64,000 nt of DNA from Rhabdophis nuchalis. Its lineage: Eukaryota > Chordata > Lepidosauria > Squamata > Natricidae. Location of the stretch: positions 59,645,850 through 59,709,849 of the forward strand of contig CM077645.1 of NCBI GenBank assembly GCA_039707465.1, read 5' to 3'. Below the pieces are notes generated by a model that worked only from the letters and a program-made list of their open reading frames with translations, did not search any database and was not told where the DNA came from. This document shows, in pieces, positions 1-11,312 of the stretch (positions are counted from its first letter, which is position 1; each line of letters begins with the position of its first letter). Made by a program: the position numbers and the translations under genes.

Positions 1-150
1 TGGCATGTAATACAGCCCTGGTTCGAATCCCAGTAAGGGATTCTTGGCTTTCTGTCTAGATGGTCTCTGGTGATGAGCCGAAAGGCAGAAAAGGAAAAGC
101 AGTGTGCTTCCTCCCTTAATTGGGGCCTTAACAGGGTGTTGTGGAAACAA
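1..150 (+). repeat. tRNA-related repeat, head fragment plus body A
   Basis: Bases 1-42 are the 3' half of a tRNA-like unit with a B-box-like GGTTCGAATCC at about 19-30. It runs into a body of about 110 bp (about 43-150) containing TGGTCTCTGGTGATGAGCC and CTTCCTCCCTTAATTGGGG. The same body recurs at about 675-775, 62600-62720 and 62780-62900 on + and at about 62390-62480 on -. Recurrence and the B box are seen directly. Calling it a SINE-like family is inference, because I cannot match it to a named family. Confidence 0.6.
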
Positions 151-160
151 TTATATATAT

Positions 161-247
161 ACGGGTGTAGGTATGCTGGTATTGTTGTCTTTCCCGCAAA
201 AACAATTTCATACTTACACAGGAAAACTCCCGAAGACAACAATACCA

Positions 248-252
<5 letters not shown>
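161..252. repeat. palindromic element with 20-bp perfect arms
   Basis: The left arm (172-191) and right arm (233-252) are perfect 20-bp reverse complements around a 41-nt loop. The 20 bases at 161-180 are identical to 34381-34400, where a longer palindrome begins, so both belong to one dispersed family. Confidence 0.7.
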
Positions 253-308
<56 letters not shown>

Positions 309-372
309 TGTATGTATGTATGTATGTATGTATGTATATATATATATATATATATGAATATGAATATGAATG
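250..372. repeat. compound microsatellite (TA)n (TGTA)n (TA)n
   Basis: Alternating TA, then about 13 TGTA units, then TA and a few GAATAT units. It directly follows the palindromic element. Open frames across it are low-complexity translations, not genes. Confidence 0.95.
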
Positions 373-374
373 AT

Positions 375-528
375 ATGTTTTTGTGTTGATAAATAAATAA
401 AGGGAGACTAGTATAGACTATTTCAATCATTTTAGCTTTCATCAGCTAGCCATACCCTTACTGGGATTTGAACCTGGGAAGTATTACATGTGAGGCAGTT
501 GCAATTGCCACTAGGCCATAGGTTCTCC
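375..528 (-). repeat. tRNA-derived SINE-like repeat with complete tRNA-like head
   Basis: Read on -, about 528-452 is a 75-nt tRNA-like head. It has an A-box-like TGGCCTAGTGG and a B-box-like GGTTCAAATCC. It continues into a short body with GCTAGCTGATGAAAGCT and ends in a TTTATT-rich tail. An inverted, headless copy of the body lies on + at about 567-650. I infer a polymerase III-derived SINE. The family name is unknown to me. Confidence 0.65.
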
Positions 529-566
529 TCCTGATCAGCTGAGCCAGGGAAATAAGTATATATTGT

Positions 567-775
567 GTCACATAAGGGTATGGCTAGCTGATGAGAGCTA
601 AATAGCTTGAAATAGATCTATACTAATCTCCCTTTATTTATCAGCACAAAAATGTATCACAAATATAACAGGCAACGAAAAAATAGCTTTCGGCCTGGAT
701 GGTGTCCTAGGGTGAGCTGAAAGATAGAAAAGGGAAGGAGTTCTGCTTCCTCCCATATTTGGGGCTTACCAGGGT
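567..775 (+). repeat. modular repeat: body B then diverged body A
   Basis: About 567-650 contains GGTATGGCTAGCTGATGAGA and AGCTTGAAATAGATC, also present at about 62485-62550. About 675-775 is a diverged copy of body A (compare 43-150). A C-rich stretch (about 776-808) follows. The order of modules differs from that at 62.4 kb. Confidence 0.55.
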
Positions 776-1124
776 ACACCCACCCACCCACACATACCCA
801 CACCCCTTTATTACATGCACAAAATAATTTAAATGCTTTTGTAATTAAATTATTCATGGAAAATAATTATTATAAAATTTAAAAATCTGTCGACAGGAAT
901 GTGAAAATCTAGATTTTTCCACAGATCTTTTGTAGTTTATCAAAAAATGTTTTCTTCATTCTTGCCCAATAAAGAATATTTATTTATTTTGCTGGAGCCA
1001 ATACGGCATTAAAGTTTAATAGTGAACAGTCTCTAGATCTTTTTATTTTTTAAAAAATATTTAGCTAATTCTGTTATTACTTAATGTATAGTACAGTTCA
1101 TTAAATGTTCTACTTTTATTTTAG

Positions 1125-1262
1125 GTTCTTGTTTTGTCAAATAATCTCCTAAGAAACCTCCCACATGGCATTGGAAATTTGAGGAAACTGAGAGAATTGG
1201 ATCTAGAGGAAAATAAGCTGGAATTGTTGCCAAATGAAATAGCATACCTTAGGGATCTACAG
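1125..1262 (+). CDS. SHOC2: SHOC2 coding exon (antepenultimate), leucine-rich repeats
   Basis: A 46-codon, phase-0 exon bounded by a pyrimidine-rich TTTTAG acceptor and a CAG/GTAAAA donor. The translation starts [19 protein letters not shown] and contains [19 protein letters not shown], two LxxLxLxxNxL repeats matching vertebrate SHOC2. Counting back from the stop it covers about residues 429-474 of the 582-residue human protein. SHOC2 is a cytoplasmic scaffold of about 20 leucine-rich repeats that joins MRAS-GTP and the PP1 catalytic subunit into a phosphatase. That complex removes the inhibitory phosphate near the N terminus of RAF kinases. Upstream exons lie outside the window. Conservative differences from human do not break the repeat consensus. 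SHOC2 identification is firm. Confidence 0.95.
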
Positions 1263-1356
1263 GTAAAATAATTACATGGTCTAGCATGTTTTGTTCAATT
1301 CAAAGTGTATATTAATGCATTGCTGCCTTCTTGATTGATTAATTGATTGCCTTTGA

Positions 1357-1428
1357 TTTCAATTTTATTATTATTATTATTGTTGTTGTTGTTGTTATTG
1401 TTATTGTTATTACTATTATTACTATTAC

Positions 1429-1506
<78 letters not shown>
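1357..1506. repeat. (ATT)n trinucleotide microsatellite
   Basis: About 150 bp of ATT with some GTT and ACT variants near its left end. It touches the 3' end of the antisense CR1 starting at about 1507, so on the LINE strand it is an AAT tail. Poly-Asn and poly-Leu frames across it are artefacts. Confidence 0.95.
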
Positions 1507-1507
<1 letters not shown>

Positions 1508-4500
1508 TCGCCTTATTAACCGCCCCCTCTCCCCGAAGGGACTCGGGGCTGTGCACAGGAAATGTAAAAAACATAGTATATCACAAAATAAATACATAAA
1601 TACTTAAAACTATATTAAATTACCACCCTGTGCTAAAATCTACCCCATTAAAACTAACCCATAAAACCAATGTAAAAATTTCTCTACTAAAAACTAAGGC
1701 TAGGTACGGTAGGTTAGGCCAGGCCGGCCTGTTGGAAAAGATAGGTTTTTAGTTGCTGGCGGAAGGAGCGGAGGTCCGTGGTAGATCTAAGTTCGGGGGG
1801 TAGGTCGTTCCAGAGGGTAGGGCCCGCCACAGAGAAGGCCCTTCCCCTGGGCGTCACCCGCTGGCATTGCCTAGTGGATGGCACCCGGAGAAGTCCCTCT
1901 CTGTGGAAGCGAATCGGCTGAAGGGATGTGTGGGGTAGGATACGATCCCGCAGATAGCTAGGTCCCGTGCCATGGAGCGCTTTGAAGATGGTAACCAACA
2001 CCTTGAAGTGCACCCGAAAGACCACAGGCAGCCATTGCAGCTCGCGCAGGAGCGGTGTTACGTGGGAATATCTGGAGGTACCCAATATTGCCCATGCAGC
2101 TGCATTCTGGACTAGCTGTAGTCTTCGGGTGCACCTCAAGGGGAGCCCCATGTAGAGAGCGTTGCAGTAGTCCAGATGGGATGTCACGAGACCATGAGTG
2201 ACTGTGCGAAGGGCGTCCCGGTCCAATAGGGGACGCAACTGGCGTACCAGGCGAACCTGGTAAAATGCCCCCCTGGCCACGGATGTCACATGATCTTCCA
2301 AAGACAGCCGGGTGTCCAGGAGGACGCCCAAGTTGCGTGCCCGATCCACGGGGGCTAGATGTTCACCCCCTATGGCCAGTGATGGAATAAACTGGTTTTA
2401 CCGGGGCGCCGGAAACCACAGCCACTCGGTCTTGGACGGGTTGAGTTTGAGTCTGTTCCTTCCCATCCAGATCCGCACGGCTTCCAGACACCGGGACATC
2501 ACTTCGACGGCATCGTTGGGGTGGTTTGGGGTAGATACGTACAGCTGGGTGTCCATGTACCATGTACAGATGGTATTCTACCCCAAAACCACAGATGATC
2601 TCACCCAGCGGCTTCATATATGTGTTGAACAGGAGCGGCGAGAGGACCGACCCCTGTGGCACCCCACAAGTGAGTGGCCTCGAGGTCGACCTCTGCCCCC
2701 CTGCCAAATTGCGATTGACCGGAGAGGTAGGAGGAGAACCACCATAAAACGGTGCCCCTCACCCCCAACCCCTCCCGTCGATGCAATAGGATACCATGGT
2801 CGATGGTATCAAAAGCCGCCAAGAGGTCTAATAGGACCAGGATGGAGAAAGAACCCCCATCTCTGGCCCTCCAGAGATCATCCACCAACGCGACCAATGC
2901 CGTCTCAGTGCTGTGACCGGGCCGGAAGCTGGACTGGCGCGGGTCCAGATAATCAACTTCCTCCAGGTGACGGGAGAACTGTTGTGCCACCACACTCTCT
3001 ACAACCTTCGCCACAAAGTGAAGGTTGGAGACCGGACGATAATTTACCAACAATGCTGGGTCCAGGGAAGGCTTCTTGAGGAGAGGTTTCACCACCGCCT
3101 CTTTGAAGACTGTAGGCAAGAACCCCTCACTCAAAGAAGCGTTCACTATTTCCTGGAGCCAGCCTCGTGAAACCTCCCAGGATGCCAGTACAAGTCAGGA
3201 GGGACACGGGTCCAATAAACATGTGGTGGCTTTCAGTCGCCCATGTAACCTGTCCATATCTTCGGAAGTAACAGAGTCAAACTTCTCCCAGGGATGGAAC
3301 TCAAGACCTGCCTCCGGCATTCCCTCTAGATCACTTTCAATGGAGACCATCTCGCTCCGAATCTGAGTGATTTTATCCAGCAGATACTCTCCAAATTCCT
3401 CTGCTCTGCCCTGCAGAGGGGCTTCCTGCGGCCTCTGTTGAAGGAGGGAGCGGGTCACCCTGAACAGGGCGGCAGGGCGGTTATCTGCGGAAGCTATAAG
3501 AGTGGCACAGTAATGACGTTTGGCCACTCTTATCACCACAAGGTAAGTCTTCAAATGGGCTCTTACCTGTGTTCGGTCAGATTCAGACCATGTGGATCTC
3601 CATCTACTCTCTAGGCGTCTCTTACGGCGTTTCATCTCCCTCAGCCCCTCGGTAAACCAAGGGGCCTGGGTGACTCGGCGCCGTATGAGAGGTCGCAAGG
3701 GCGCGACCCAATCCAAGGCACCCGTGGCCACAATGTTCCATGCAGCCACTAGGTCCTCGGTCGGGGCGCGGGTCAGGGCCACAGGTAATGGCCCAAGCTC
3801 CGTCTGGAACCTATCAGGTTCCATCAGGTGCCTGGGGCAGAACCATCTAGATTCTGGTTCCGCCTCCCCGCGGTGAGGTGTAGCGGTAGGAAAGTCAAGC
3901 CGGAGAAGTGAGTGATCTGTCCATGACAGGGGCATGATGGCTAAATCCCCTATACCCAGATCACTCGTCCACTGACCAGAGACAAAAATTAAATCCAGCG
4001 TGTGTCCTCCCACGTGTGTGGGGCCCTGAATTACCTGGGTCAGGTCCATGGTCGTCATGGAGGCCATGAACTCCCGGGCTACCTCGGATGATTCGCCCAC
4101 CGATGGCAGGTTGAAGTCCACCAAGACTACAAGTCTGGGAGTCTCCACCGCCACCTCGGCTACCACCTCGAGGAGCTCGGGCAGGGCTGCTGATATGTAG
4201 CGGGGAGCCAGGTACACAATCAGCACGCCCAATTGCCTCCCCAGGCCCCACTTCACGCAGAGGAACTCACGGCCGGTGGTCTGTGGTACAGTGGTCTCTC
4301 TCGGCCCAAGACCTTCCTTAACAATAACCGCTACCCCCCCACCTCTGCCTAGGGCCCGCGACTGATGAAATGCACGGTATCCTGGTGGGCACATTTCCAT
4401 GAGAGGTAACCTCCCTCGTGGCCCAACCAGGTCTCCGTGATTCCCACCAGGTCCGGGTCCCCCTCCGACACAAGGTCGTTAATGAGGGTGGCTTTGTTGA

Positions 4501-5625
4501 CCACGGACCTGACGTTACATAGCATCAGCCTGGGGCCCCGGCTCTGTGGGCCCTGACCTCCTAGATCACGGGGGGAGAACGGGACTGGGGCGTGGTAGCC
4601 AGCGGTCACGCGCCTCCTTCCGATGGTCATGTTCCTGTCTCCCATCGCCCCTCCCCCTTCCCACGACCATTCTGATTGGAAGACCCTCTGTAGAACCAAC
4701 CTGTGTTCCCCCCCCCCATATAGGACCCACCCGTTTCCTTCCTATCTCCGCCAGCTGGCCTGTCCATATTCCTAGCCGTATATTGTCTAATCCCTCCCAC
4801 CTCCCTGGAACCCCCTAAAAGCCGAATCAAATAATTTGTTAAAAAAAACCTCAATCTACGTTTCGCCCACTTCTCTTGACTAATCAGTCCATCCTTGAAG
4901 TGGGCCCTCAATAATGTAGAGAGCCAGCCCTGCGAGAGGGGGGACTCCCGCAGAGCGATGAGGTCTGCCCTAGAGTACATTGCGGAAATGGCCGGTTTCA
5001 GGGGGCCGTATCGGCCCTTATCAGATGTTATCCAGCAAGACATGCATAATTATACAATATAAATAGATGTCATCTGTTAAAAATATAAATAGTCATGGGT
5101 GATGATATTAAAAGCTGTTTTGTAAAAATAAAAGATGTTATACAAAATAGAGGATGTTATACAAAGGAGAGGGGGGGATGGGATTTGGGTGGGTGGGGAC
5201 GATGAAAAATGGAGACAAAAAAGTCCAAGACGGGTAAGGGGAATGTCCTAGGAGGTGAAATACCCTCCACCGAGCTGATGGAATTGTCCAGGCAATTGTC
5301 CAGGTAGATGATATACCTGTGTGGCCAGATGGACGTCACACAGTCAAGGTTCCATCATAAGGTCAAAATTCAGGCCTGATGAAACCAAAAAATTTAAACC
5401 TGGCGGCCCAGATAGCTCTCTCCCCTAGATGACGTCTCCTGTCCTCTCCCATCCTCATTCCCATCACCTCAATGGCCTAGATGGTATGGCCCATAGTCCA
5501 GGTCTCCTGGCTGCTCCTCGCTGGGTCCACCGGTCCGCTGGTCTGCCGTTTCGCCCGGTTTGGTTCAAATCGATCCAGCTTCCGGCTTTCATCCCTCACC
5601 CGTCGGCCTTCGGCTCGTAGTAATG
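1507..5625 (-). mobile_element. near-full-length CR1-family LINE, antisense in SHOC2 intron
   Basis: GC-rich block of about 4.1 kb on the minus strand. The 3' end abuts the AAT microsatellite. ORF2 fragments run from about 4699 down to 1714. A further GC-rich 5' region with an open stretch (4627-5043) extends to about 5625. The encoded endonuclease and reverse transcriptase identify a CR1-clade LINE. It is dead, with several frameshifts. It makes up over 80% of this SHOC2 intron. The exact 5' boundary is uncertain. Confidence 0.9.
1714..4699 (-). pseudogene. decayed CR1 ORF2 (endonuclease / reverse transcriptase)
   Basis: Read on -, the product is split over five frame segments: about 4699-4349, 4400-3195, 3146-2601, 2707-2363 and 2349-1714. 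The first two hold the APE-type endonuclease, with ITETWLG, VLVDFNLPS and a WTDHSLL motif. The third and fourth hold reverse transcriptase blocks: [32 protein letters not shown] and [15 protein letters not shown]. The YADD catalytic box expected near 2550-2575 is replaced by YMVH after a short local duplication, so the enzyme would be inactive even without the frameshifts. The last segment is the conserved CR1 C-terminal region ending PELRSTTDLRSFRQQLKTYL. Similar C-terminal fragments lie near 31 kb and 59 kb. Confidence 0.9.
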
Positions 5626-6284
5626 ACATAGTAATTTCTTATAGCCTGGTGTCTTTGGCCACTATACCATACTGGATTTCATGTATTTTTTTTAAAAAAA
5701 CTGCCATGTATAAATGAGTTGCCATTTGGATGCCGAGCACTCTCTTTTCTGTTATGTGGGAATGCCTACTGACACATAAGTAAAAGAAATTAAGAAAGAT
5801 GCTCAATTGCTCCCCAGCTATAGAATGTATTAAATGCATTTAATGTATAAATGTAAAAAAATATTTTTAAAAATAGAATGGCATAAAATGTAATACCAGA
5901 CTTTCAGCCTTACAAAACAAGTTAAAGTCTTTCTCTTCAGTCAGAACTTTTAGCAGTTTTTTCTAATTTTGGTTACTTTCATGTTTAGTGCTTTTGTAAA
6001 CAGCTGCTTTTTATAGCTGCTTAGCTATAGTTGAAAAATTGAGAAATTATACTGAGTAATAAATAAAGCAATAGAAAATGAGAAAGATTACTTTACAGAA
6101 TATTTGACAGTTCTGGTTCGTATGTCATGTTCAATAATATTTTGGAGTAATGCAGCCCCAAGCCATTATTTGTTGACAGTTGGAGAAAAAGGCTGTTGTG
6201 TTAATGATAAAAAGATACCTGCTTTTGTTAATTCTTTGGTGGAAGATATTAATTTTATGATTACATTATATATTCCTTAAACAG
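5626..6284 (+). other. SHOC2 intron, no recognised element
   Basis: AT-rich intronic sequence between the CR1 5' end and the next SHOC2 exon. I see no repeat, gene or strong motif apart from the pyrimidine-rich acceptor at its end. Confidence 0.7.
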
Positions 6285-6402
6285 AGACTGATCCTAACAA
6301 ATAATCAATTGAGCACCCTTCCTAGAGGAATTGGTCACCTTATCAATCTGACACATCTTGGGCTGGGAGAAAACTTTCTTACACAACTTCCTGAGGAAAT
6401 TG
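6285..6402 (+). CDS. SHOC2: SHOC2 coding exon (penultimate), leucine-rich repeats
   Basis: A 118-nt exon entered in phase 0 after TTAAACAG and ended by ATTG/GTAAGA, leaving one base of a glycine codon. The translation starts [19 protein letters not shown] and ends LTQLPEEIG, matching the leucine-rich repeats just before the C-terminal cap of SHOC2 (about residues 475-514 in human numbering). The split glycine is completed by the first two bases of the next exon, so the reading frame is continuous across all three exons seen here. This supports a functional gene rather than a retrocopy. Splice sites are canonical GT-AG. Confidence 0.95.
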
Positions 6403-6456
6403 GTAAGATATGATCCATAAATCCATAGGCTGGTATTGATAAGGTATTTTTGATAT

Positions 6457-6585
6457 GGTGTTTCTCAACTTCAGCAACTTTAAGCTGTGTGGACTTCAGG
6501 TGTCAGAATTCCCCAGTCAACACTGGGTGACAATTAGGGAATCCTGAGAATTGAAATCCACAGTTGCTAAGGTTGAGATGTTGCT
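6457..6585. repeat. short palindromic repeat (squamate MITE-like) in SHOC2 intron
   Basis: Starts GTTTCTCAACTTCAGCAACT and ends with its near reverse complement, AGTTGCTAAGGTTGAGATG. The centre has GTGTGGACTTCAGG and CAGAATTCCC. Related copies are at about 21187-21330 and 50881-50973. I infer a small non-autonomous DNA transposon. Confidence 0.7.
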
Positions 6586-7753
<1,168 letters not shown>

Positions 7754-8990
7754 CTGATAACTTCCCCGATGATGTACAAAATATAAATGGCTTTTGTGGT
7801 GTCATTATGTATATAGTATCTAGGCTACATGGTGCCCAGTGTGGCTAAAAGATGGATTGTCCCATACACTCTACTAAATGCAAACTGTGCTGTTAGTATT
7901 GTGTATGTGTGTATATATAATATAATATATAGATTGTATATTATATTATAAAACATAAATAATATAAAACAGGCAAATTCAGACCACATGTATGTGTTCC
8001 TGCTCATAGAGGAAACATAGCCATTTAGATTTTCTTTTCCATTATAAATGCTTGTTAAAGTTTTCTTTAGTGAATTTGATGGTTATCTGGATAATTTGGG
8101 GTACCAGTTCACTGAAAATAATGTCAATTAACTGCTGATCAATTTAAGGGAAAATATTTTTAAACCAAGCCTTTTCCTGTTGGATAAAAAGCAACTTAGT
8201 TACACAAATTATTTTGTAATTCCTTGTGGATCACATTTTGTGACAAAATAATATTGGAATTGTTTGTATTTTCCTTTATTCTGGAAAGTCCTTTAACTTA
8301 TTTTAAGTTTTAAAACAAATTGTCTTGTATGTTTACAGTCAGGGTATGTCACTGGACTGGGGGTGGGGTGGGATTTACTCTGTTTTATTGAATCTAGAAA
8401 TTGTGTTCTTTTGCTGAGGGCTTTTTATTGACTGACTCGTATTATTGTAAAAATATAAGCAATTAGTTAGTGAAAAAAAACAAGTCCAACAGAAGCTTGA
8501 GTTCCTTTGAATTCATCAGTTATAAGCATATCATACTGAAGAAGCAATTATTTTATGGTTGTCTCATTTAGCATAAGCAACATTTTTCACTTAAAGAAGT
8601 GACAAATTTGTAAAAAAAAAGTATCATGTTCTGTTAAGATTTAGTATTGCGTCAATGATGGATCTGAAATGCAACAGATAATTGTAAGGGTTTTTCCTGG
8701 TCTTTGTGCAATTAATGAATGTGTCTTTTTTTGAAACCCTGCAGTATACGTAAAATTTATGGTCGGTTGACAATGTTACTCTGGTTTTATATCTTGCCTT
8801 GCCTTGTACATCCTCCCATTATTATGGAGTGTCTGCGTCAAAGCACAATATCTTCATGCTGTGCTGTTTTGCTGCTGAACTAAATGCACTTTTCCCTATA
8901 AAGATGGGACACTTGCTTCAAAATAATCAGTTCAGTACCATGATTTATTCTTTTAACCTCATCCTATCAATCTCAGTATTAAAGACTGGT
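7754..8990 (+). other. SHOC2: probable SHOC2 3' UTR
   Basis: AT-rich sequence after the SHOC2 stop with no transposon I recognise, as expected for a long conserved 3' UTR. An ATTAAA at 8978-8983 is one possible polyadenylation signal. The true end could be elsewhere. The length is inference and needs RNA reads. Confidence 0.5.
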
Positions 8991-10890
8991 CTGTTTGGAA
9001 AAAAAAAGGACACTTTTTCATTTGTATTTAGAACGTGATTGCTCAGTATAAAACCATTAAGTGATTGAATAGAAAACATGCGGTTTATTGTCTTTTTCAG
9101 GGCTGTACAAAGGGCTAATGATGTTGCAGTGATTTTTGCTCCTGCACTTGATTGCTATTGCCATTTTGAATTGGATGCTCATATAGCAATTACATTTGAG
9201 ATAAATTTATTTTCAGTGTCAATTGATTATGATGGGTTTGCTTAAGGAATACTAGAATTAAAAAGGGGACGTTCTTTAAATTATACATCATAGATGTCAG
9301 AGAATTTTTTTCATCTATGGAAAAAGGTTTTGTATTTTTTATTTTGATATTAATGTCTATTAATAGTCCAGAGATCATTAGATATACTTACTTATCCTTT
9401 TGAAATCAATTCACTGAAGGCTTCATTCATAAACACCTATAAAGCTTTGAGTAAATATTTCTCAAGATTGTTTTGTAAGAGCCATTGATTTTAGTGGTTG
9501 TAGATGTTCTTTTAGATTGAGTTGGCATAACTTATACTTATCTGTGACATGAATTTTAGTGTTCATTAATTTGATTTCTGGCAAGGAAGAAATCTTTAAG
9601 AAAGGCAGGTACAGATATAAAACCTTAAAGGGCTATTTTAGATATCAGTGGATTTGCAAAATATTATTGGGTTGGATCCAGACTGAACACATATCTAATT
9701 GGGCTGATAGAAGCAGGCTTAAAAGGATCTCATCAAGGGAACTGCTGGATTTGACAAGTATTTGGGATTGTTTGCTAAAAAAGAAGATAAATTGATAACA
9801 GTGTCTTTCATAAGAGTGTCCCTCTTTGTTTCTCAGATATTGGGAAACTCCGTGGAGAAATTCAGACCATAGTTCAACAGGAAACTGATGTGGAGAAAGG
9901 AATCCAATCTTATCAGTTCTATTAATCAATATAGCTGAATTCATACCATCGATTTTCCACCACTTACTTTAAAGTAAATATTTGAATATCTAATTAACCT
10001 AGATACTTGTTGATAAAGATGTACAGTTGCAGCTGACTATAAGTAATCTGTCTGGATACTGAAGTGTTAAAATACAAAGATGCTTATAGTGGTGGTTAAA
10101 AGATTAAAATCTACTTTTTGCTGAAGCTGTAAACTTGTTCCATTTTATTTAGTATGTGTATATTTAATATGTTGCCCCCATGCACTTTTATTTTAGGTGG
10201 AAATAATCTTCCAATGAATTTCTTCTTTTACTTTTTAAAGTCAGAGTTTAGCCATGTGTTAAAAATTGTTCTAGAAAAGATTAAAGATATTTCAATAATT
10301 TTTTACAGAGTTAAAGTAGGATAGTACACTCATAGTTGGCAGGATTTACCTACCACTTAGTGGAATTGTGGCAGATTAAATGTATAATTTAATCTGTAAA
10401 TATATCTATGTAATTGTTCATATTGAAAGGCTTACTTGACTATTTTTCTTTAAAAAATCATTTCCATGTTAGAAACTCTTTTACTTGTTTACTGATTTTT
10501 TTAAAAAAAAAGACTGCAATCAACTTAAAAAACAGTGAAACTGAAAACCTGCTTCAGCATAGTATGATTGATTAATATCAATCATATACTAGAATATATT
10601 GTGAAATATATTCTGATAGTTGGAACAGAAATCATAATACTCCCAATTTCTGCTTAGATTTAGTTTTTGTTAAATGAGAATAAATTTACAAGAAAATATA
10701 ATTATTGGCTAATAGCATATATACTGCAAAAAAGTTTACTTTAAAAATTGAATTTATGATTCCTGAAAAGTATGTAGCTTCTTGTATTGGTGCCATTGGA
10801 TTTGAGAGGAAAGTCTATGGTTATTTGATTTTTACTGAAACATTTAAGGCTATATCTATAGAGAACTTTATTTTGCCTTGTTTACTAATA
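8991..10890. other. AT-rich spacer, possible remaining 3' UTR
   Basis: I see no gene and no recognised repeat. Short open frames have no recognisable motifs. A small AT-rich hairpin lies near 10560-10610. Confidence 0.6.
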
Positions 10891-11312
10891 TACAGGTAGT
10901 TCTCAATTTACAACCACAATAGGGAATTTGAAAATGTGCTGTTAAGCAGTGCAGTTGTTAAGCGAAGCATCACACGCCTGCAACCAATTTCTGGTTTTTT
11001 TGCTACAATTGTTAAGCAAATTACTTGTATTCATTAAGCAAGACATCATATTACCATAACTTACAACCCCCATCCAGCTATCCCATTTATTTTGGTTGTC
11101 ATAGACCAGATAAGAAGCTCACAAATGGTGATCACATGATTGCAAGATGCTGTGATTGTGATAAATGTGTGACTGTTGCTAAGCACCTGAATAATGATCA
11201 TGTAATTCAGAGATTCTGCAGTGGTCATAAGTGTGACAACTAATAATCACTTTTTCCCTTGTAACATTGAACAGTCATTAAATGAATGGTTGTAAAGCAG
11301 AAACTACCTGTA
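10891..11312. mobile_element. TIR element, TACAGGTAGT ends (non-autonomous)
   Basis: Starts TACAGGTAGTTCTCAATTTA and ends AAACTACCTGTA, inverted termini. Inside are repeated GTTAAGC / GCTAAGC phrases and TTACAACCACAAT. Further copies lie at about 34055-34230 and 56572-56955. The ends are consistent with a TA target. It has no coding capacity, so it is a MITE-like element that I know to be common in squamate DNA. The superfamily was not determined. Confidence 0.75.

Noticed and set aside
452..528. Possible functional tRNA gene on the minus strand
   Set aside because: A and B boxes are present, but the acceptor stem does not pair convincingly and repeat body follows directly, so it is a SINE-like head.
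1295..1607. Poly-Asn and poly-Leu open frames
   Set aside because: They are the two strands of the ATT array.
2312..3079. 255-codon plus-strand frame within the CR1
   Set aside because: It lies on the strand opposite the recognised CR1 ORF2 motifs, in GC-rich sequence.
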